From contig CP027224.1 in NCBI GenBank assembly GCA_002973635.1, positions 2,304,501-2,368,500 on the forward strand: a DNA stretch of 64,000 nt, in the 5' to 3' direction. Position numbers and translations under genes: made by a program. Below, piece by piece: positions 25,560 to 35,087 of the stretch; within the stretch, counting starts at the first letter, position 1, and every line of letters begins with the position of its first letter. The stretch is from Lysinibacillus sp. B2A1. Lineage in GTDB: Bacteria; Bacillota; Bacilli; Bacillales_A; Planococcaceae. A model generated the notes under the pieces. That model was not told the DNA's origin. It made no database searches and was given only the letters and a program-made list of their open reading frames with translations.

Positions 25560-26127
25560 TTTATCCTTTGATATAAGAGGGTTGGATGATGAGAAACGCA
25601 CTTTTGAGCTTTCTTTTTCATCAGAAGAACCATATCAACGTTGGTTTGGTCCAGAAATTTTATCACATGAACCAGGTGCTATTGATTTAAGCCGATTAAA
25701 TGAAATTGGTGTACTTTTATACAACCATAATCGTGACAAAGTAATGGGTCGTATCGATAAGGCATGGACAAAGGATAATCGAGCGTATGCACAAGTTACC
25801 TTTGATCAAGATGATGAGTCAGATGTAATTTATCAAAAAGTGAAATCGCAAACTCTTAAAGCTGTTTCAGTAGGCTATCAAGTTGAATCTTGGGAAGAAG
25901 TTGCAGCTGGTAAAACATCTGCAAACGGCCGTCATATTGGACCGTGTAGTGTTGCTTTAAAATGGCAGCCCTATGAAATTAGTATCGTGTCTGTCCCCGC
26001 TGATCCAACAGTTGGTGTTGGACGTGACATGGAAGAAGAATTTGAGCAAGAAACGTTAGAAAAAGCTGATTACTCATATTATGAGCGTCAGATGCAATTA
26101 ACAAAAAATTTATTGGGGGTAAAGTAA
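25480..26127 (+). CDS. HK97-type prohead protease
   Basis: This 215-residue serine protease has H78-region N-H-N-R-D-K and S-V-G-Y followed by EISIVSVPADPTVG, which fits the U35/HK97 prohead protease family. GTG 25480 follows GGGGGTGATAAGTA. It overlaps the portal gene, implying translational coupling, and cuts the capsid N-terminus during maturation. Confidence 0.88.
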   Translation: MSQVPNPKKSTSSSKKQMKKNQKMNRDLSFDIRGLDDEKRTFELSFSSEEPYQRWFGPEILSHEPGAIDLSRLNEIGVLLYNHNRDKVMGRIDKAWTKDNRAYAQVTFDQDDESDVIYQKVKSQTLKAVSVGYQVESWEEVAAGKTSANGRHIGPCSVALKWQPYEISIVSVPADPTVGVGRDMEEEFEQETLEKADYSYYERQMQLTKNLLGVK

Positions 26128-26130
26128 CCT

Positions 26131-27582
26131 ATGAAGAAAATGCAGAAAATTTTAGCACGTCAAAAAGCAATTTTAGATGGAGCTAAAAACGATGGAAATC
26201 GTGCATTAACAGCCGAAGAACAACGTGAATTTGATCAATTACAAACAGAGCTTGAAGCTCTACGCGAACAAGATGAGCCAACATCTGAGCCTACACCTGT
26301 GGACAATTCCCAACGGACACTTGAAGCTGAACGTCAACGCACGCTTGAAATTACAACGCTTTGCCGGGAGTTTGACCTAGAATCGGATGAGTATATTAAA
26401 GACGGTCATACTATCGATCAGGTCCGTCAAATTATTCTTGAAAAACAGATTAAAGAACGTTCTCCACAGCCTTCAGGCATTCAAATGGGGAAAGACGAGC
26501 GCGATAAATTCCGTGACGCAGCTGCCGATGGATTAGCTTTGCGTGTTGGAATGAATGTAGATAAGCCGAATGACGGTGCTGGTGAGTTACGAAATTTATC
26601 ATTACGTGAATTAGCAAAAGAATCCTTAATTATAGAAGGGGTAAATAACGCTTATCGATTAGGTGATGATGAACTTTTACGTCAACATTTAACACCAACA
26701 TCACTATTTACAAACATCATCGATCAAACGGCTCGTATTGTTTTCCAACAAGCATATACAGATGCTGCTACAACATATCAACATTGGACACGCCGAGGTA
26801 CATTAACTGATTTCCGCCCAACTAAAACATATCAAGTTGGCACGGCAGGTGAATTATTACTAGTTTCAGAGAATGGTGAATTAAAACATGATGATCCTAA
26901 TGGTGTTGAAGGACCAACACGTCAATTATTAACGTATGGTCGTCAATTCTCTATGTCACGCCAAGCATTTATCAATGATGATGTTAGTTTTATTGAAACT
27001 ATTCCAGCATTGTATGCTCAATCGGCACGACTTGGTATTAACCGTTTGGTGTATCAAACTTTGGCTAACAATCCAGCTATTTGGGATGGTAAAACACTTT
27101 TCCATGCGGATCATAAAAATGTTATGGCTACAAGTGGAGCACCATCCGTTGATACATTGTCACAAGCACGCCAGTTATTAAGAAAACAAACTGCTGCAGG
27201 TGGTGATGTGAAATTAAATATTCCTGCACGTTTCATGTTGGTACCGACTTCACTTGAAACAAGGGCAGGTCAATTAATTGGATCAACAGTTGATCCATCT
27301 CAAACTAACCCTAATATTCCTAACCCATTCTACAATCAATTTACAATTGTTTCAGATGCTGAGCTAGATGATGCTAGTGTAAATGGTGAATTAGAGTGGT
27401 ATGTAACATCCGATAAATTACGCTCACCAATTCAAGTTGACTTTTTAAATGGTAAAGATATGCCAACTATTGTGATGAAACAAGCACCTGCAGGTCAACT
27501 TGGTTTCCTTTGGGATATTTATATGGATTATGGTGTGACAGTTGTAGATTATCAAACAGTAGTTAAAAACAAGGGTAAATAA
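26131..27582 (+). CDS. Major capsid protein (gpT/HK97-like)
   Basis: This 483-residue protein has a helical, charged N-terminal scaffold arm (residues 1-110) that is probably removed by the adjacent protease. A capsid body follows with SFIETIPALYAQSARLGINR and IPARFMLVPTSLETRAGQLI, typical of Mu gpT-like/HK97-fold shells. It starts three bases after the protease stop. It is the most abundant head protein. Confidence 0.88.
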   Translation: MKKMQKILARQKAILDGAKNDGNRALTAEEQREFDQLQTELEALREQDEPTSEPTPVDNSQRTLEAERQRTLEITTLCREFDLESDEYIKDGHTIDQVRQIILEKQIKERSPQPSGIQMGKDERDKFRDAAADGLALRVGMNVDKPNDGAGELRNLSLRELAKESLIIEGVNNAYRLGDDELLRQHLTPTSLFTNIIDQTARIVFQQAYTDAATTYQHWTRRGTLTDFRPTKTYQVGTAGELLLVSENGELKHDDPNGVEGPTRQLLTYGRQFSMSRQAFINDDVSFIETIPALYAQSARLGINRLVYQTLANNPAIWDGKTLFHADHKNVMATSGAPSVDTLSQARQLLRKQTAAGGDVKLNIPARFMLVPTSLETRAGQLIGSTVDPSQTNPNIPNPFYNQFTIVSDAELDDASVNGELEWYVTSDKLRSPIQVDFLNGKDMPTIVMKQAPAGQLGFLWDIYMDYGVTVVDYQTVVKNKGK

Positions 27583-27600
27583 GAAAGGAGCTAAAACTTA

Positions 27601-27927
27601 ATGGCACAAGCAAAATATGTACAACGTGGCGAAACAATTGATTTTATTAATAATACAAGTGCTGATATTGTCGCTGGTGAGGTTGTTGATTTATCAAGTC
27701 GTATTGGTATTGCAGCTACAGCAATTCCTGTGGGAACCAAAGGAGCCATAAATGTAATGGGTGTGTATGATTTCCCTGCCCTTTCTACAGAAGCATTAAC
27801 GATTGGCCAGCCTGTTTATTTTAAAGATGGCAAGGTACAAGCTACTGAAACTGATGCTACACCTGCAGGTTGGACTGTTGAACCAAAAGCACAAACTGGC
27901 ACAATTGCTCGAGTAAAAATCGACTAA
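27601..27927 (+). CDS. DUF2190 capsid cement/decoration protein
   Basis: This 108-residue beta-rich protein matches DUF2190: MAQAKYVQRGETIDFINNTS, G-E-V-V-D-L, G-Q-P-V-Y-F. It follows the capsid gene as usual for head decoration proteins. The start has AGAAAGGAGCTAAAACTTA upstream. Confidence 0.85.
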   Translation: MAQAKYVQRGETIDFINNTSADIVAGEVVDLSSRIGIAATAIPVGTKGAINVMGVYDFPALSTEALTIGQPVYFKDGKVQATETDATPAGWTVEPKAQTGTIARVKID

Positions 27928-27940
27928 TGGGGGGATTTAT

Positions 27941-28141
27941 ATGGCTGTTATTTTAGAGTCAATCACTCATGTTTGGTTTGCAGGGCGAATGATTCCTCCT
28001 GGTGAGTTTTTTTCAGCGGATGATGCTTTTGCAACAAAACTTATTGAAGGTGGCTCAGCAAAAGTAGCAAATGCTGTTGAAAGTAAGGAAGAACAACCAA
28101 AAAGTCGCCGGATAAAAAAAGTGGATGATGACCATGAGTAG
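27941..28141 (+). CDS. Small head-region protein
   Basis: This 66-residue protein has a beta-like N-terminus (VWFAGRMIPPGEFFSADDAF) and a charged tail, resembling small proteins found between decoration and connector genes of many Firmicutes phages. It overlaps the next gene. Function is not established. Confidence 0.65.
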   Translation: MAVILESITHVWFAGRMIPPGEFFSADDAFATKLIEGGSAKVANAVESKEEQPKSRRIKKVDDDHE

Positions 28142-28448
28142 AACATTTAAAGATTTATTGATGCAAGATATTGATAATGTTTTCGTTAATCAAAATGAAT
28201 TTGCTGAAACGGTCATCATTAACAAAAAAGAAATGAGTATTGTACGTGATAGTGATGAAATGGCCCAGTTTAATACAGATAAGATGTTGGCTTCATGTGA
28301 TGTAGTTTTTCATGTGAAGTCATCTTATTTTAAAGGCATTCCACAGCCTGAACGGTTAATGGAGTTTGAAGGGAAGGAATACCGAATTAAAGTTGTCCGT
28401 AATAACTTAGGAATGCTCACGATTGGACTAATGAGGTTCACAGAATGA
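28134..28448 (+). CDS. Head-tail connector-type protein
   Basis: This 104-residue protein holds the head-completion position. It has MSRTFKDLLMQDIDNVFVNQ and FEGKEYRIKVVRNNLGMLTI, as in ATP-binding sugar transporter-like/head-tail adaptor (lambda gpFII position) proteins. Start 28134 is chosen as the family usually begins with this segment; an ATG at 28125 is also in frame. Confidence 0.7.
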   Translation: MSRTFKDLLMQDIDNVFVNQNEFAETVIINKKEMSIVRDSDEMAQFNTDKMLASCDVVFHVKSSYFKGIPQPERLMEFEGKEYRIKVVRNNLGMLTIGLMRFTE

Positions 28449-29011
28449 GCGTGTTGATTCAAGTCGATGCGGCTGCTTTAAGGGAGGTTGAACAACGACT
28501 TGGCCAATTTGCTAATCGGGCACCGAATGCCGTAGCAAATGCCCTTAATCGAGCAACTACGAATACTGCCAGTAATATAACCAAGGAAACAAGGACCAAA
28601 TATCATCTTAAACCTGCAGATATAAAAGCTACTTTAAAAATTACCAAAGCAAGTAAATCAGTTTTAGCTGCAGAAGTAAGATCCAGTGGCAAGGCTATAC
28701 CATTAGATCGATTTAAAGTAACGCCTAAAACGGTTAATCCCAAACGGAAAAGCCAATTAAAAATCGCTGTAAAAAAAGATGGTATGAAACAAGTTGTAGG
28801 TGCATTCGTCGCTAATTTACATGGAATTAAACTATTTAAACGTGAAACGACTAAAAGATTGCCGATTGCACGTCTTTTTGGACCTTCAATACCTCAAATG
28901 ATTGGGAATGAGAAAACTGTCCGAAAAATTAATGAGCAATCCTGGATTACGTATGAAACTCGTTTGAATCATGAAATCAATAGAATATTAGGGCAATTAG
29001 GAGCGAGTTAA
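28445..29011 (+). CDS. Minor tail protein Z-like (tail completion)
   Basis: This 188-residue protein fits the prophage minor tail protein Z family: R-A-P-N-A-V-A-N-A-L-N-R-A near residue 24, a basic middle, and FGPSIPQMIG. It overlaps the preceding stop by four bases. It probably caps the head-proximal tail end. Confidence 0.8.
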   Translation: MSVLIQVDAAALREVEQRLGQFANRAPNAVANALNRATTNTASNITKETRTKYHLKPADIKATLKITKASKSVLAAEVRSSGKAIPLDRFKVTPKTVNPKRKSQLKIAVKKDGMKQVVGAFVANLHGIKLFKRETTKRLPIARLFGPSIPQMIGNEKTVRKINEQSWITYETRLNHEINRILGQLGAS

Positions 29012-29512
29012 ATGACAGTTGCTAACATACAAAATGCATTAGTAAATCGTCTTACAGAAATTTTAAAAGATTTTCCCTTGAAAACATCTTTTAACGATCC
29101 AACACCATTTAAGATTTTTCGTCATAAGATTCCTGAACGGATAAGCGATCAATTTGATTACTCAGATGAGGATACACATGAAGAAGTGTATCCTTTTTGC
29201 TTGGTGAAAATTGACCAAGGACAAAAAGAGAGTAATGAAAAATTAGAAGAAAATGTACTAAATATTTTAATCGGTGTAAAAAATGAGAGCTTTGAGGGCG
29301 GAGGATATGATGATGTAATGGCTTGTATTCAAGCCATTTGGAATGATTTTAATCACAATCCTATTTTAGAAAAGAAGTATCTATTCAAATATCCATTGAG
29401 CTGGGCGCTAGATGGTAGTGAGGAAGAACGCCATCCATTTTATTATGGAGGCATACAATTGACCTTTGAAAGTAGGTCTATGACACAAGGAGGGTATGTA
29501 AATGGCCAATGA
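29012..29512 (+). CDS. Tail terminator/completion-type protein
   Basis: This 166-residue protein begins one base after the Z-like gene. Position and length match the tail terminator that sets sheath end and head docking in contractile phages. It carries YPFCLVKIDQGQKESNE and QLTFESRSMTQGG. Assignment rests mainly on position. Confidence 0.6.
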   Translation: MTVANIQNALVNRLTEILKDFPLKTSFNDPTPFKIFRHKIPERISDQFDYSDEDTHEEVYPFCLVKIDQGQKESNEKLEENVLNILIGVKNESFEGGGYDDVMACIQAIWNDFNHNPILEKKYLFKYPLSWALDGSEEERHPFYYGGIQLTFESRSMTQGGYVNGQ

Positions 29513-29909
29513 ACGCATTAAAAAGCAAGTGGAGCCTGTTGCACCTGAAGTAGTTGAAGAATCAATAGAAAGTGCTATGTCAACGTATAAAGAGGGTGGC
29601 GAAGTAGAGCAATCAAAAACAGCAATTATTGAAGATCAAGAAAAGGTCGTACCAGCAAAGGACATTACTCAAAAAATCTATGTTGGTCCAAATATATTAG
29701 GATTGCCAACGTATACAGTGATTGAAACGGATTTTACACCTCATATCAAAAGTTTTATAGAGAAATGTCCTGATATACAAAAATTATTTGTACCAATTGC
29801 AGAAATGTCAGAAGTAGAAAGTCGAACTAAGGTGAAAGGTACCCTAGAAAATCGCTATTTTAATGCCATTCATGAATTTATTGTGGCAGAAAGAGAGGTG
29901 GCTAACTAA
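29502..29909 (+). CDS. Hypothetical protein before the tail sheath
   Basis: This 135-residue protein has a low-complexity acidic N-terminus and a structured C-terminus (KIYVGPNILGLPTYTVIETD). It lies between the tail terminator and sheath genes and overlaps both. Many contractile phages carry a small gene here. Function is not established. Confidence 0.6.
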   Translation: MANERIKKQVEPVAPEVVEESIESAMSTYKEGGEVEQSKTAIIEDQEKVVPAKDITQKIYVGPNILGLPTYTVIETDFTPHIKSFIEKCPDIQKLFVPIAEMSEVESRTKVKGTLENRYFNAIHEFIVAEREVAN

Positions 29910-31336
29910 TGGCAGGGTATCAACATGGTGTTTATACGTATGAGGTGCCGACATCGATTGTGCCTCCTGTCAAATCGACAGCAGGCTTAACCGTAATTGT
30001 GGGTACCGCACCAATTCATTTAACAGATGATCCAGCGGCATTAGTCAATAAACCGATGCTAGGCTATACGTACTCAGAATGTGTAAAGAAAATGGGTTAT
30101 CTTGATGATTTTGATAACTATACAATCTGTGAATCTATTAGCTCCCACTTTGCCTTATTTGCTGTTGCACCGTTAGTGATGATTAATGTGTTAGATCCTG
30201 ATAAACATAGTGAAACAGGGTCAGAGAAAGTAACTATTACTAAAAATGAAGGTATCCTTAAAGTGGCTGGTGTCCTAAAATCGACAGTTGTCATTAAAGG
30301 TAAAGATGGCGATAATCCGTATGATGCGAAAGATTATGAACTAGAGTTTGACGATGATGGATATTTGCATATCTACACATCTGTAGCTGCTGAAGTTAAA
30401 GTCGAATTTAAAAAATTAAACCCTTCCCTGGTAACGCCTGCAGACATTATCGGCGGGGTATCACTAGATGGTTCATATAAAGGTCTTGAATTAGTCAATG
30501 AAGTGTTCCCGCGATTCCGAGAGGTACCAGGGATTATTATTGCACCGAAATATTCAACCAATTCAGCTGTTGCTGCAGTCATGAAAGCAAAGGCACTAAA
30601 TATCAATGGTTTATTCCAAGCAGTGGCATTCGTTGATGTATCTACAAGCGAGGTAACAGATTATACAGGTGTTCCAGAGCACAAAAATTTGAACAATTTG
30701 GATTCTCCCAATCTAGTTGTTTGTTGGCCAAAAGTTTCACTTGGTGGTAAACAGTATCACATGTCCACTCAGGCAGCTAGTTTGGCCAATTTTGTTGATG
30801 CAAATAATGAAGGGTATCCATATGAAGAATTTTCAAATAAAAATTTACAAATGGATGCCGCAGTACTGGCAGATGGTACAGAAATTTTACTTAGCTTAGA
30901 ACAAGCCAACTATCTAAATGGACAAGGTATTGTCACAGCTCTAAACTGGATTGGTGGATGGCGTGCATGGGGGCATCGTACAAGTTGCTATCCAGGTAAT
31001 ACAGATCCAAAAGATGCGTTTATTTCTGTTAGACGTGTCTTTATTTATGAGCAAAATCAGTTTATCTTATCATTCTGGCAAAAGGTCGATAAACCAGGTA
31101 ATCGAAAGTTGATTGAAAATATTGTGGATAGTAAAAATATCGACTTAAACAGCAAAGCCGCACGCCAATTTATTTTGGGTGGACGTATCGAATTTTTAGA
31201 GCAAGAAAATGCTGTGACAGCATTAATGGACGGAACGTATACTTTCCATCTATTCATCACACCACCAACTCCAGCACGCGAAATTAAGGGTCTTTTTGAG
31301 TTTGATCCTAGCTATTTCAGCGTGTTGTTTGGTTAA
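29909..31336 (+). CDS. Contractile tail sheath protein
   Basis: This 475-residue sheath starts MAGYQHGVYTYEVPTSIVPP, has VIVGTAPIHLTDDP near residues 30-43, and a C-terminal IEFLEQENAVTALMDGTYTF, matching Mu gpL/P2 FI-like sheaths. It establishes myovirus morphology. It is followed by the tube gene in the same operon. Confidence 0.93.
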   Translation: MAGYQHGVYTYEVPTSIVPPVKSTAGLTVIVGTAPIHLTDDPAALVNKPMLGYTYSECVKKMGYLDDFDNYTICESISSHFALFAVAPLVMINVLDPDKHSETGSEKVTITKNEGILKVAGVLKSTVVIKGKDGDNPYDAKDYELEFDDDGYLHIYTSVAAEVKVEFKKLNPSLVTPADIIGGVSLDGSYKGLELVNEVFPRFREVPGIIIAPKYSTNSAVAAVMKAKALNINGLFQAVAFVDVSTSEVTDYTGVPEHKNLNNLDSPNLVVCWPKVSLGGKQYHMSTQAASLANFVDANNEGYPYEEFSNKNLQMDAAVLADGTEILLSLEQANYLNGQGIVTALNWIGGWRAWGHRTSCYPGNTDPKDAFISVRRVFIYEQNQFILSFWQKVDKPGNRKLIENIVDSKNIDLNSKAARQFILGGRIEFLEQENAVTALMDGTYTFHLFITPPTPAREIKGLFEFDPSYFSVLFG

Positions 31337-31350
31337 GGGAGGGGTACTAA

Positions 31351-31869
31351 ATGAACCAACAAGATCAATTTTTAACGCAATATACGGTTTGGAAAGATGC
31401 CACTGAGTATTTAGGTACTGGTGAAGTGGAACTACCATCCTTTGAAGCTCTTACAGAAACAATAAAAGGTGCAGGGATTGCAGGAGAGGCAACTGCACCG
31501 GTAGTGGGTCACTACGGTTCTCAAACATTAAAAATCAGTTGGAGAACGATTACAAAAGATGCGATAGTTCTTTCTGAATCAAAAGCACATACCATTGATT
31601 TTCGAGCAAATCAGCAATTGTTTGATACTGGCAAAGGGGAGTATGTGCAGCAACCTGTTGTCATTAAAACGCGTTGTGTACCGATTAATTTTAGTCCTGG
31701 TAAGTTAGCTGTTGGTGCCTCCACAGAAACAGCTAATGAATTTGAAGTGCACTATATCAAAATTATGATAGACGGAAAAACAATTCGTGAATTTGACAAG
31801 TTTAACTGTGTATCCATCGTGAACGGTAAAGATGAACTTGAACAAGTACGTAAAAATATTGGATTATAG
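31351..31869 (+). CDS. Tail tube protein (P2 FII-like)
   Basis: This 172-residue protein matches the P2 FII tube family: early L-P-S-F-E, G-S-Q-T-L-K-I-S-W-R, and D-E-L-E-Q-V-R-K-N-I-G near the end. It forms the inner tube. It lies 15 bases after the sheath gene with GGGAGGGG upstream. Confidence 0.9.
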   Translation: MNQQDQFLTQYTVWKDATEYLGTGEVELPSFEALTETIKGAGIAGEATAPVVGHYGSQTLKISWRTITKDAIVLSESKAHTIDFRANQQLFDTGKGEYVQQPVVIKTRCVPINFSPGKLAVGASTETANEFEVHYIKIMIDGKTIREFDKFNCVSIVNGKDELEQVRKNIGL

Positions 31870-31880
31870 GAGGCTTGGAA

Positions 31881-32252
31881 ATGGGTAAAAAGGAAATTAA
31901 ACAAGTAGAAGTGATTAACGAAAACAGATTAGAAAAAGTGTTTAATGAAGAAGGATTGGAAAATGTGATACCACTGAAACGTCCAGTAATTTTTGATGGC
32001 GAAACCTTTAATGAAATTGTATTAGACTTTGAAGATATGACAGGTACAGATATTGAAAAAGCCGAAGCGCAATTTAACGCGGAAAATCCACAAAACTCCT
32101 TAGTAATGGTCAAAGAAATGTCTAAGCCGTTTTTAGCTATCGTAGCAGCGAAAGCAGCAAAAGTACATGTTGATTTAATCCGATCCTTATCAGCTCCAGA
32201 TTATGCAAAAATCACAACACGTACCTCATTTTTTTTACTAAGTGGCAAATAA
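31881..32252 (+). CDS. Tail assembly chaperone gpE
   Basis: This 123-residue product is the short form of the chaperone (P2 gpE-like tail_E family): L-K-R-P-V-I-F-D-G and FEDMTGTDIEKAEAQF. It precedes the tape measure gene. ATG 31881 is preferred (GGAGGCTTGGAA) over TTG 31875. A T8 tract at 32229-32236, before the zero-frame stop, allows a -1 extension. Confidence 0.85.
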   Translation: MGKKEIKQVEVINENRLEKVFNEEGLENVIPLKRPVIFDGETFNEIVLDFEDMTGTDIEKAEAQFNAENPQNSLVMVKEMSKPFLAIVAAKAAKVHVDLIRSLSAPDYAKITTRTSFFLLSGK

Positions 32253-32422
32253 ATAGTGAACCAGCTCATACCATTCGACTGATTTGTTTATACTGCGCGA
32301 ATAATAGTGAAACATCAGTCGATTTTTATATGGAGTTAACAATTCGAAGATTATTTGCCTGGAAAAAAACCATTGAATTTGCAAAGGCAGCCGCCAAAGC
32401 AAATAAAAATCCTAATGGGTGA
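31881..32422 (+). CDS. gpE-E' fusion by -1 programmed frameshift
   Basis: At 32231-32237 the heptamer T-TTT-TTA lies in the right phase for -1 slippage. After it the -1 frame stays open for 62 codons to TGA 32420-32422, encoding TKWQINSEPAHTIRLICLYC, a Y-M-E-L-T-I-R segment and a basic end. The E' part has no start of its own. P2 and many contractile phages make gpE+E' this way, and both forms chaperone the tape measure. Confidence 0.75.
32231..32237 (+). promoter_or_regulatory. Slippery heptamer TTTTTTA for gpE/E'
   Basis: Zero-frame codons are TTT (32232-32234) and TTA (32235-32237), preceded by T. A shift of one base back keeps both tRNAs paired and joins the E' frame. Any downstream stimulatory structure would need folding to confirm. 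Confidence 0.72.
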
Positions 32423-32433
32423 GGTGAAAGTTA

Positions 32434-34884
32434 GTGTCTAAAGTATTTGATATTGCTTTTAAATTGGGTGCTGAGCTAACGAGTAGCTTCACAAGTACTT
32501 TTAATAGTGCTAGTGGCATGATGAAAATGCTAGGTGGTGCCGCAGCGTTAGGGAGTGCCGTATCGCAAGTTGCAGATATGAGTCAAGAACTATCGACTTT
32601 ATCAGCTCAAACAGGTCTAATTGGTGATGATTTCAAAGAATTAAAGGGTGCTGCAGAGAATTTATTTCGTAATAACTATGGTGATTCCTTTGACGAAGTC
32701 ACTGACGCGTTAGCCAATGTCAAACAGAACATGCATGAGCTGAGCGATGCCGATTTTGAGCAATTTACTGGTCAAGCTTTATCGTTTACTAAAACCTTTG
32801 ACGAGGATATGAACGATGTAACTCGGGCAGCTAATAATATGATGAGCAGTTTTGGTATTAGCTCTACAAAAGCAATGGACCTTTTTGCAGCAGGCGCGCA
32901 AAGAGGTCTTAATTTTTCAGACGAGATGCTTGATAATGTGGCCGAGTATGCCCCCCTTTTCGGAGAAATGGGTTATTCAGCTGAAGAATATTTTGGAATT
33001 CTCGAAAGAGGCTCAAAAGCTGGAGTGTATAACCTCGATTATGTAAATGATGTTATGAAAGAATTTCAAATTCGCTCTAAAGACGGTTCTAAAGCCACAA
33101 GTGATGCTATGGGTGATCTTTCAAAAGAGACTCAACAAGTTTGGAAAGATTATTTAAAAGGTAAAGGTACAGTTGCAGATGTAGCAAGTACGGTTGTCGG
33201 TGAGTTACAAAGTATGGATGACCAAGTTATGGCGAACCAGATTGGTGTAGGGTTATTCGGTACAAAGTGGGAAGATTTAGAGTCCACCGCCATGTATGCC
33301 ATGCTTGGATCAACAGAAGCCATGCAGGGCTTTGAGGGGACCATGGAAACCGTTAATAAAATACAATTTAGTTCATTTAATGCGGCCATTCGAGGGATTG
33401 GGCGCATTTTATTTATGGATTTAGTCTATCCAATTGGTGATGCGGTACTGCCTTATTTAAACACCTTTGCGAATTATCTATCTAACAACTTACCAGGAGC
33501 AATCGGCAAAGCGAAAAGTGTAATAATGTCTGTTGGTCCAGCCGTCTTAGGTATAGTTGGAGCTTTTGGTGCATACAAAGGAGCAATGGTGGCAATTAAA
33601 GCTTATCAAACGTCCTTTAATGCCATTCAAAAAGCAAGTATCGCACTGTATAGAGCCCATCGTGCGGCTATGGTAGCATTTGCGCTTTACGGCGGCGGAG
33701 TAAAAGGGGTCCTAAAAGCAATGGCAGCAGGAATGCGTACCCTGAATCTAGCCATGTTGGCCAATCCAGTTGTTTTGGTTGTGGCAGGACTTGTTGCACT
33801 AGGCGCAGGGTTATACCTTGCTTATCAAAAGTCAGAAACGTTTAGAAATGCAATTGGACCTTTGTTAGCTGTTTTAAAAAATTTATTCGTTTCAGGTGTA
33901 TCGCAGATTGGTTCGACTGTTTCGGAAATCTTACCAAAAGTCATTGAAGCTTTTAAATCTTTAGCAACACCGATTAAAAATTTAGGAGCTATGGTACTAC
34001 CTCTTTTGATTTCTGCAGCGGAAAAAGTTTTTCCAACACTTGTAATGATTGTTGAGACAGCAGCACCGATTATTAAATCGCTCATTTCCTCAATTGCAGA
34101 AATTTTCACAAACGGTATCATTCCAGCTATAAAAGCGTTACTTTCAATCGTTGAGGCAGTTTTTCCTATTGTCCAATTTGTCATCGAAAATGCACTTACA
34201 TTAATCACTGGCATTATTCAGGCAGCGATGGCACTTTTGCAGGGAGACTGGTCTGGAGCATGGGAAATCATAAAAGAAACAGCTACAACAATTATGGATA
34301 ATATTGTTTCATTCTTCTCTAATATCAACCTATATGATATAGGTGTAGCCGTTATTAATGGCTTGATTGAAGGCATCAAATCAATGGGTGGAGCTGTTTT
34401 AGGAGCGATTGCGTCTATGGTACCTGAGCCGATACGCGCTGCAGCAAGTGGAGTGATGGATGCATTAGGAATTGGTGGTTATGCAGATGGTGGAATTGTA
34501 ACTTCACCTGAACTTGCCTGGATTGGAGAAGGGGGAGATACAGAAGCAGTTATCCCTTGGAATAATAGTGCTCGCTCTAAAGATTTATGGCTACAAACTG
34601 GCCAGGCATTAGGTATGTTGAATCAGGATGGTTTAGTAAATGATCTTCAACAACAGGTTACATTGCAATCGAGCGCCCCAGATGCAGCTGTTATTCAACC
34701 AGAACAGGCATTATCAAATAATAACAGTGGTGGAGATTTAATTATTCAGTATTCTCCACAATACAACGTACAAAGACCTGAGGATCTTGAAAAAGTGAAG
34801 CAACACGCTGATAGAGATAAAGATGATTTAGCAACACGCTTGGAGAAGATACAACGTAATGAGAGGAGGTTGTCATTTGGCTAA
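32434..34884 (+). CDS. Tape measure protein
   Basis: This 816-residue protein has the PhageMin_Tail N-terminal domain (LSTLSAQTGLIGDDFKELKG, then MMSSFGISSTKAMDLFAAGA). Central hydrophobic segments follow (LANPVVLVVAGLVALGAGLY and others), then a helical tail and the terminal GWI-type ADGGIVTSPELAWIGEGGDT. It sets tail length. GTG 32434 follows GGGTGAGGTGAAAG. Confidence 0.93.
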   Translation: MSKVFDIAFKLGAELTSSFTSTFNSASGMMKMLGGAAALGSAVSQVADMSQELSTLSAQTGLIGDDFKELKGAAENLFRNNYGDSFDEVTDALANVKQNMHELSDADFEQFTGQALSFTKTFDEDMNDVTRAANNMMSSFGISSTKAMDLFAAGAQRGLNFSDEMLDNVAEYAPLFGEMGYSAEEYFGILERGSKAGVYNLDYVNDVMKEFQIRSKDGSKATSDAMGDLSKETQQVWKDYLKGKGTVADVASTVVGELQSMDDQVMANQIGVGLFGTKWEDLESTAMYAMLGSTEAMQGFEGTMETVNKIQFSSFNAAIRGIGRILFMDLVYPIGDAVLPYLNTFANYLSNNLPGAIGKAKSVIMSVGPAVLGIVGAFGAYKGAMVAIKAYQTSFNAIQKASIALYRAHRAAMVAFALYGGGVKGVLKAMAAGMRTLNLAMLANPVVLVVAGLVALGAGLYLAYQKSETFRNAIGPLLAVLKNLFVSGVSQIGSTVSEILPKVIEAFKSLATPIKNLGAMVLPLLISAAEKVFPTLVMIVETAAPIIKSLISSIAEIFTNGIIPAIKALLSIVEAVFPIVQFVIENALTLITGIIQAAMALLQGDWSGAWEIIKETATTIMDNIVSFFSNINLYDIGVAVINGLIEGIKSMGGAVLGAIASMVPEPIRAAASGVMDALGIGGYADGGIVTSPELAWIGEGGDTEAVIPWNNSARSKDLWLQTGQALGMLNQDGLVNDLQQQVTLQSSAPDAAVIQPEQALSNNNSGGDLIIQYSPQYNVQRPEDLEKVKQHADRDKDDLATRLEKIQRNERRLSFG

Positions 34885-35083
34885 GACATATAAAACAATT
34901 TCAGGTGATGAATGGGATTATATTTGTTTCAAACACTATGGCACTGAAATGGTTATGCATCAAGTCATGAATGCCAATCCTCAATATATGCATATCGTTG
35001 TTTTCCCTGCAGGTGTGGAGCTTGTTATGCCGGAGTTAGAAATTATCAAAGAAAGTAATGATAAACCACCATGGATGAGGTGA
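34877..35083 (+). CDS. Tail protein X (LysM-like, gpX)
   Basis: This 68-residue protein has a LysM-type fold pattern: KTYKTISGDEWDYICFKHYG, then P-A-G-V-E-L-V-M-P. It lies between tape measure and gpD, exactly as gpX of P2. The likely start is TTG 34877 after GAGGAGGTTGTCAT. Confidence 0.85.
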   Translation: MAKTYKTISGDEWDYICFKHYGTEMVMHQVMNANPQYMHIVVFPAGVELVMPELEIIKESNDKPPWMR

Positions 35084-35087
35084 GAAC

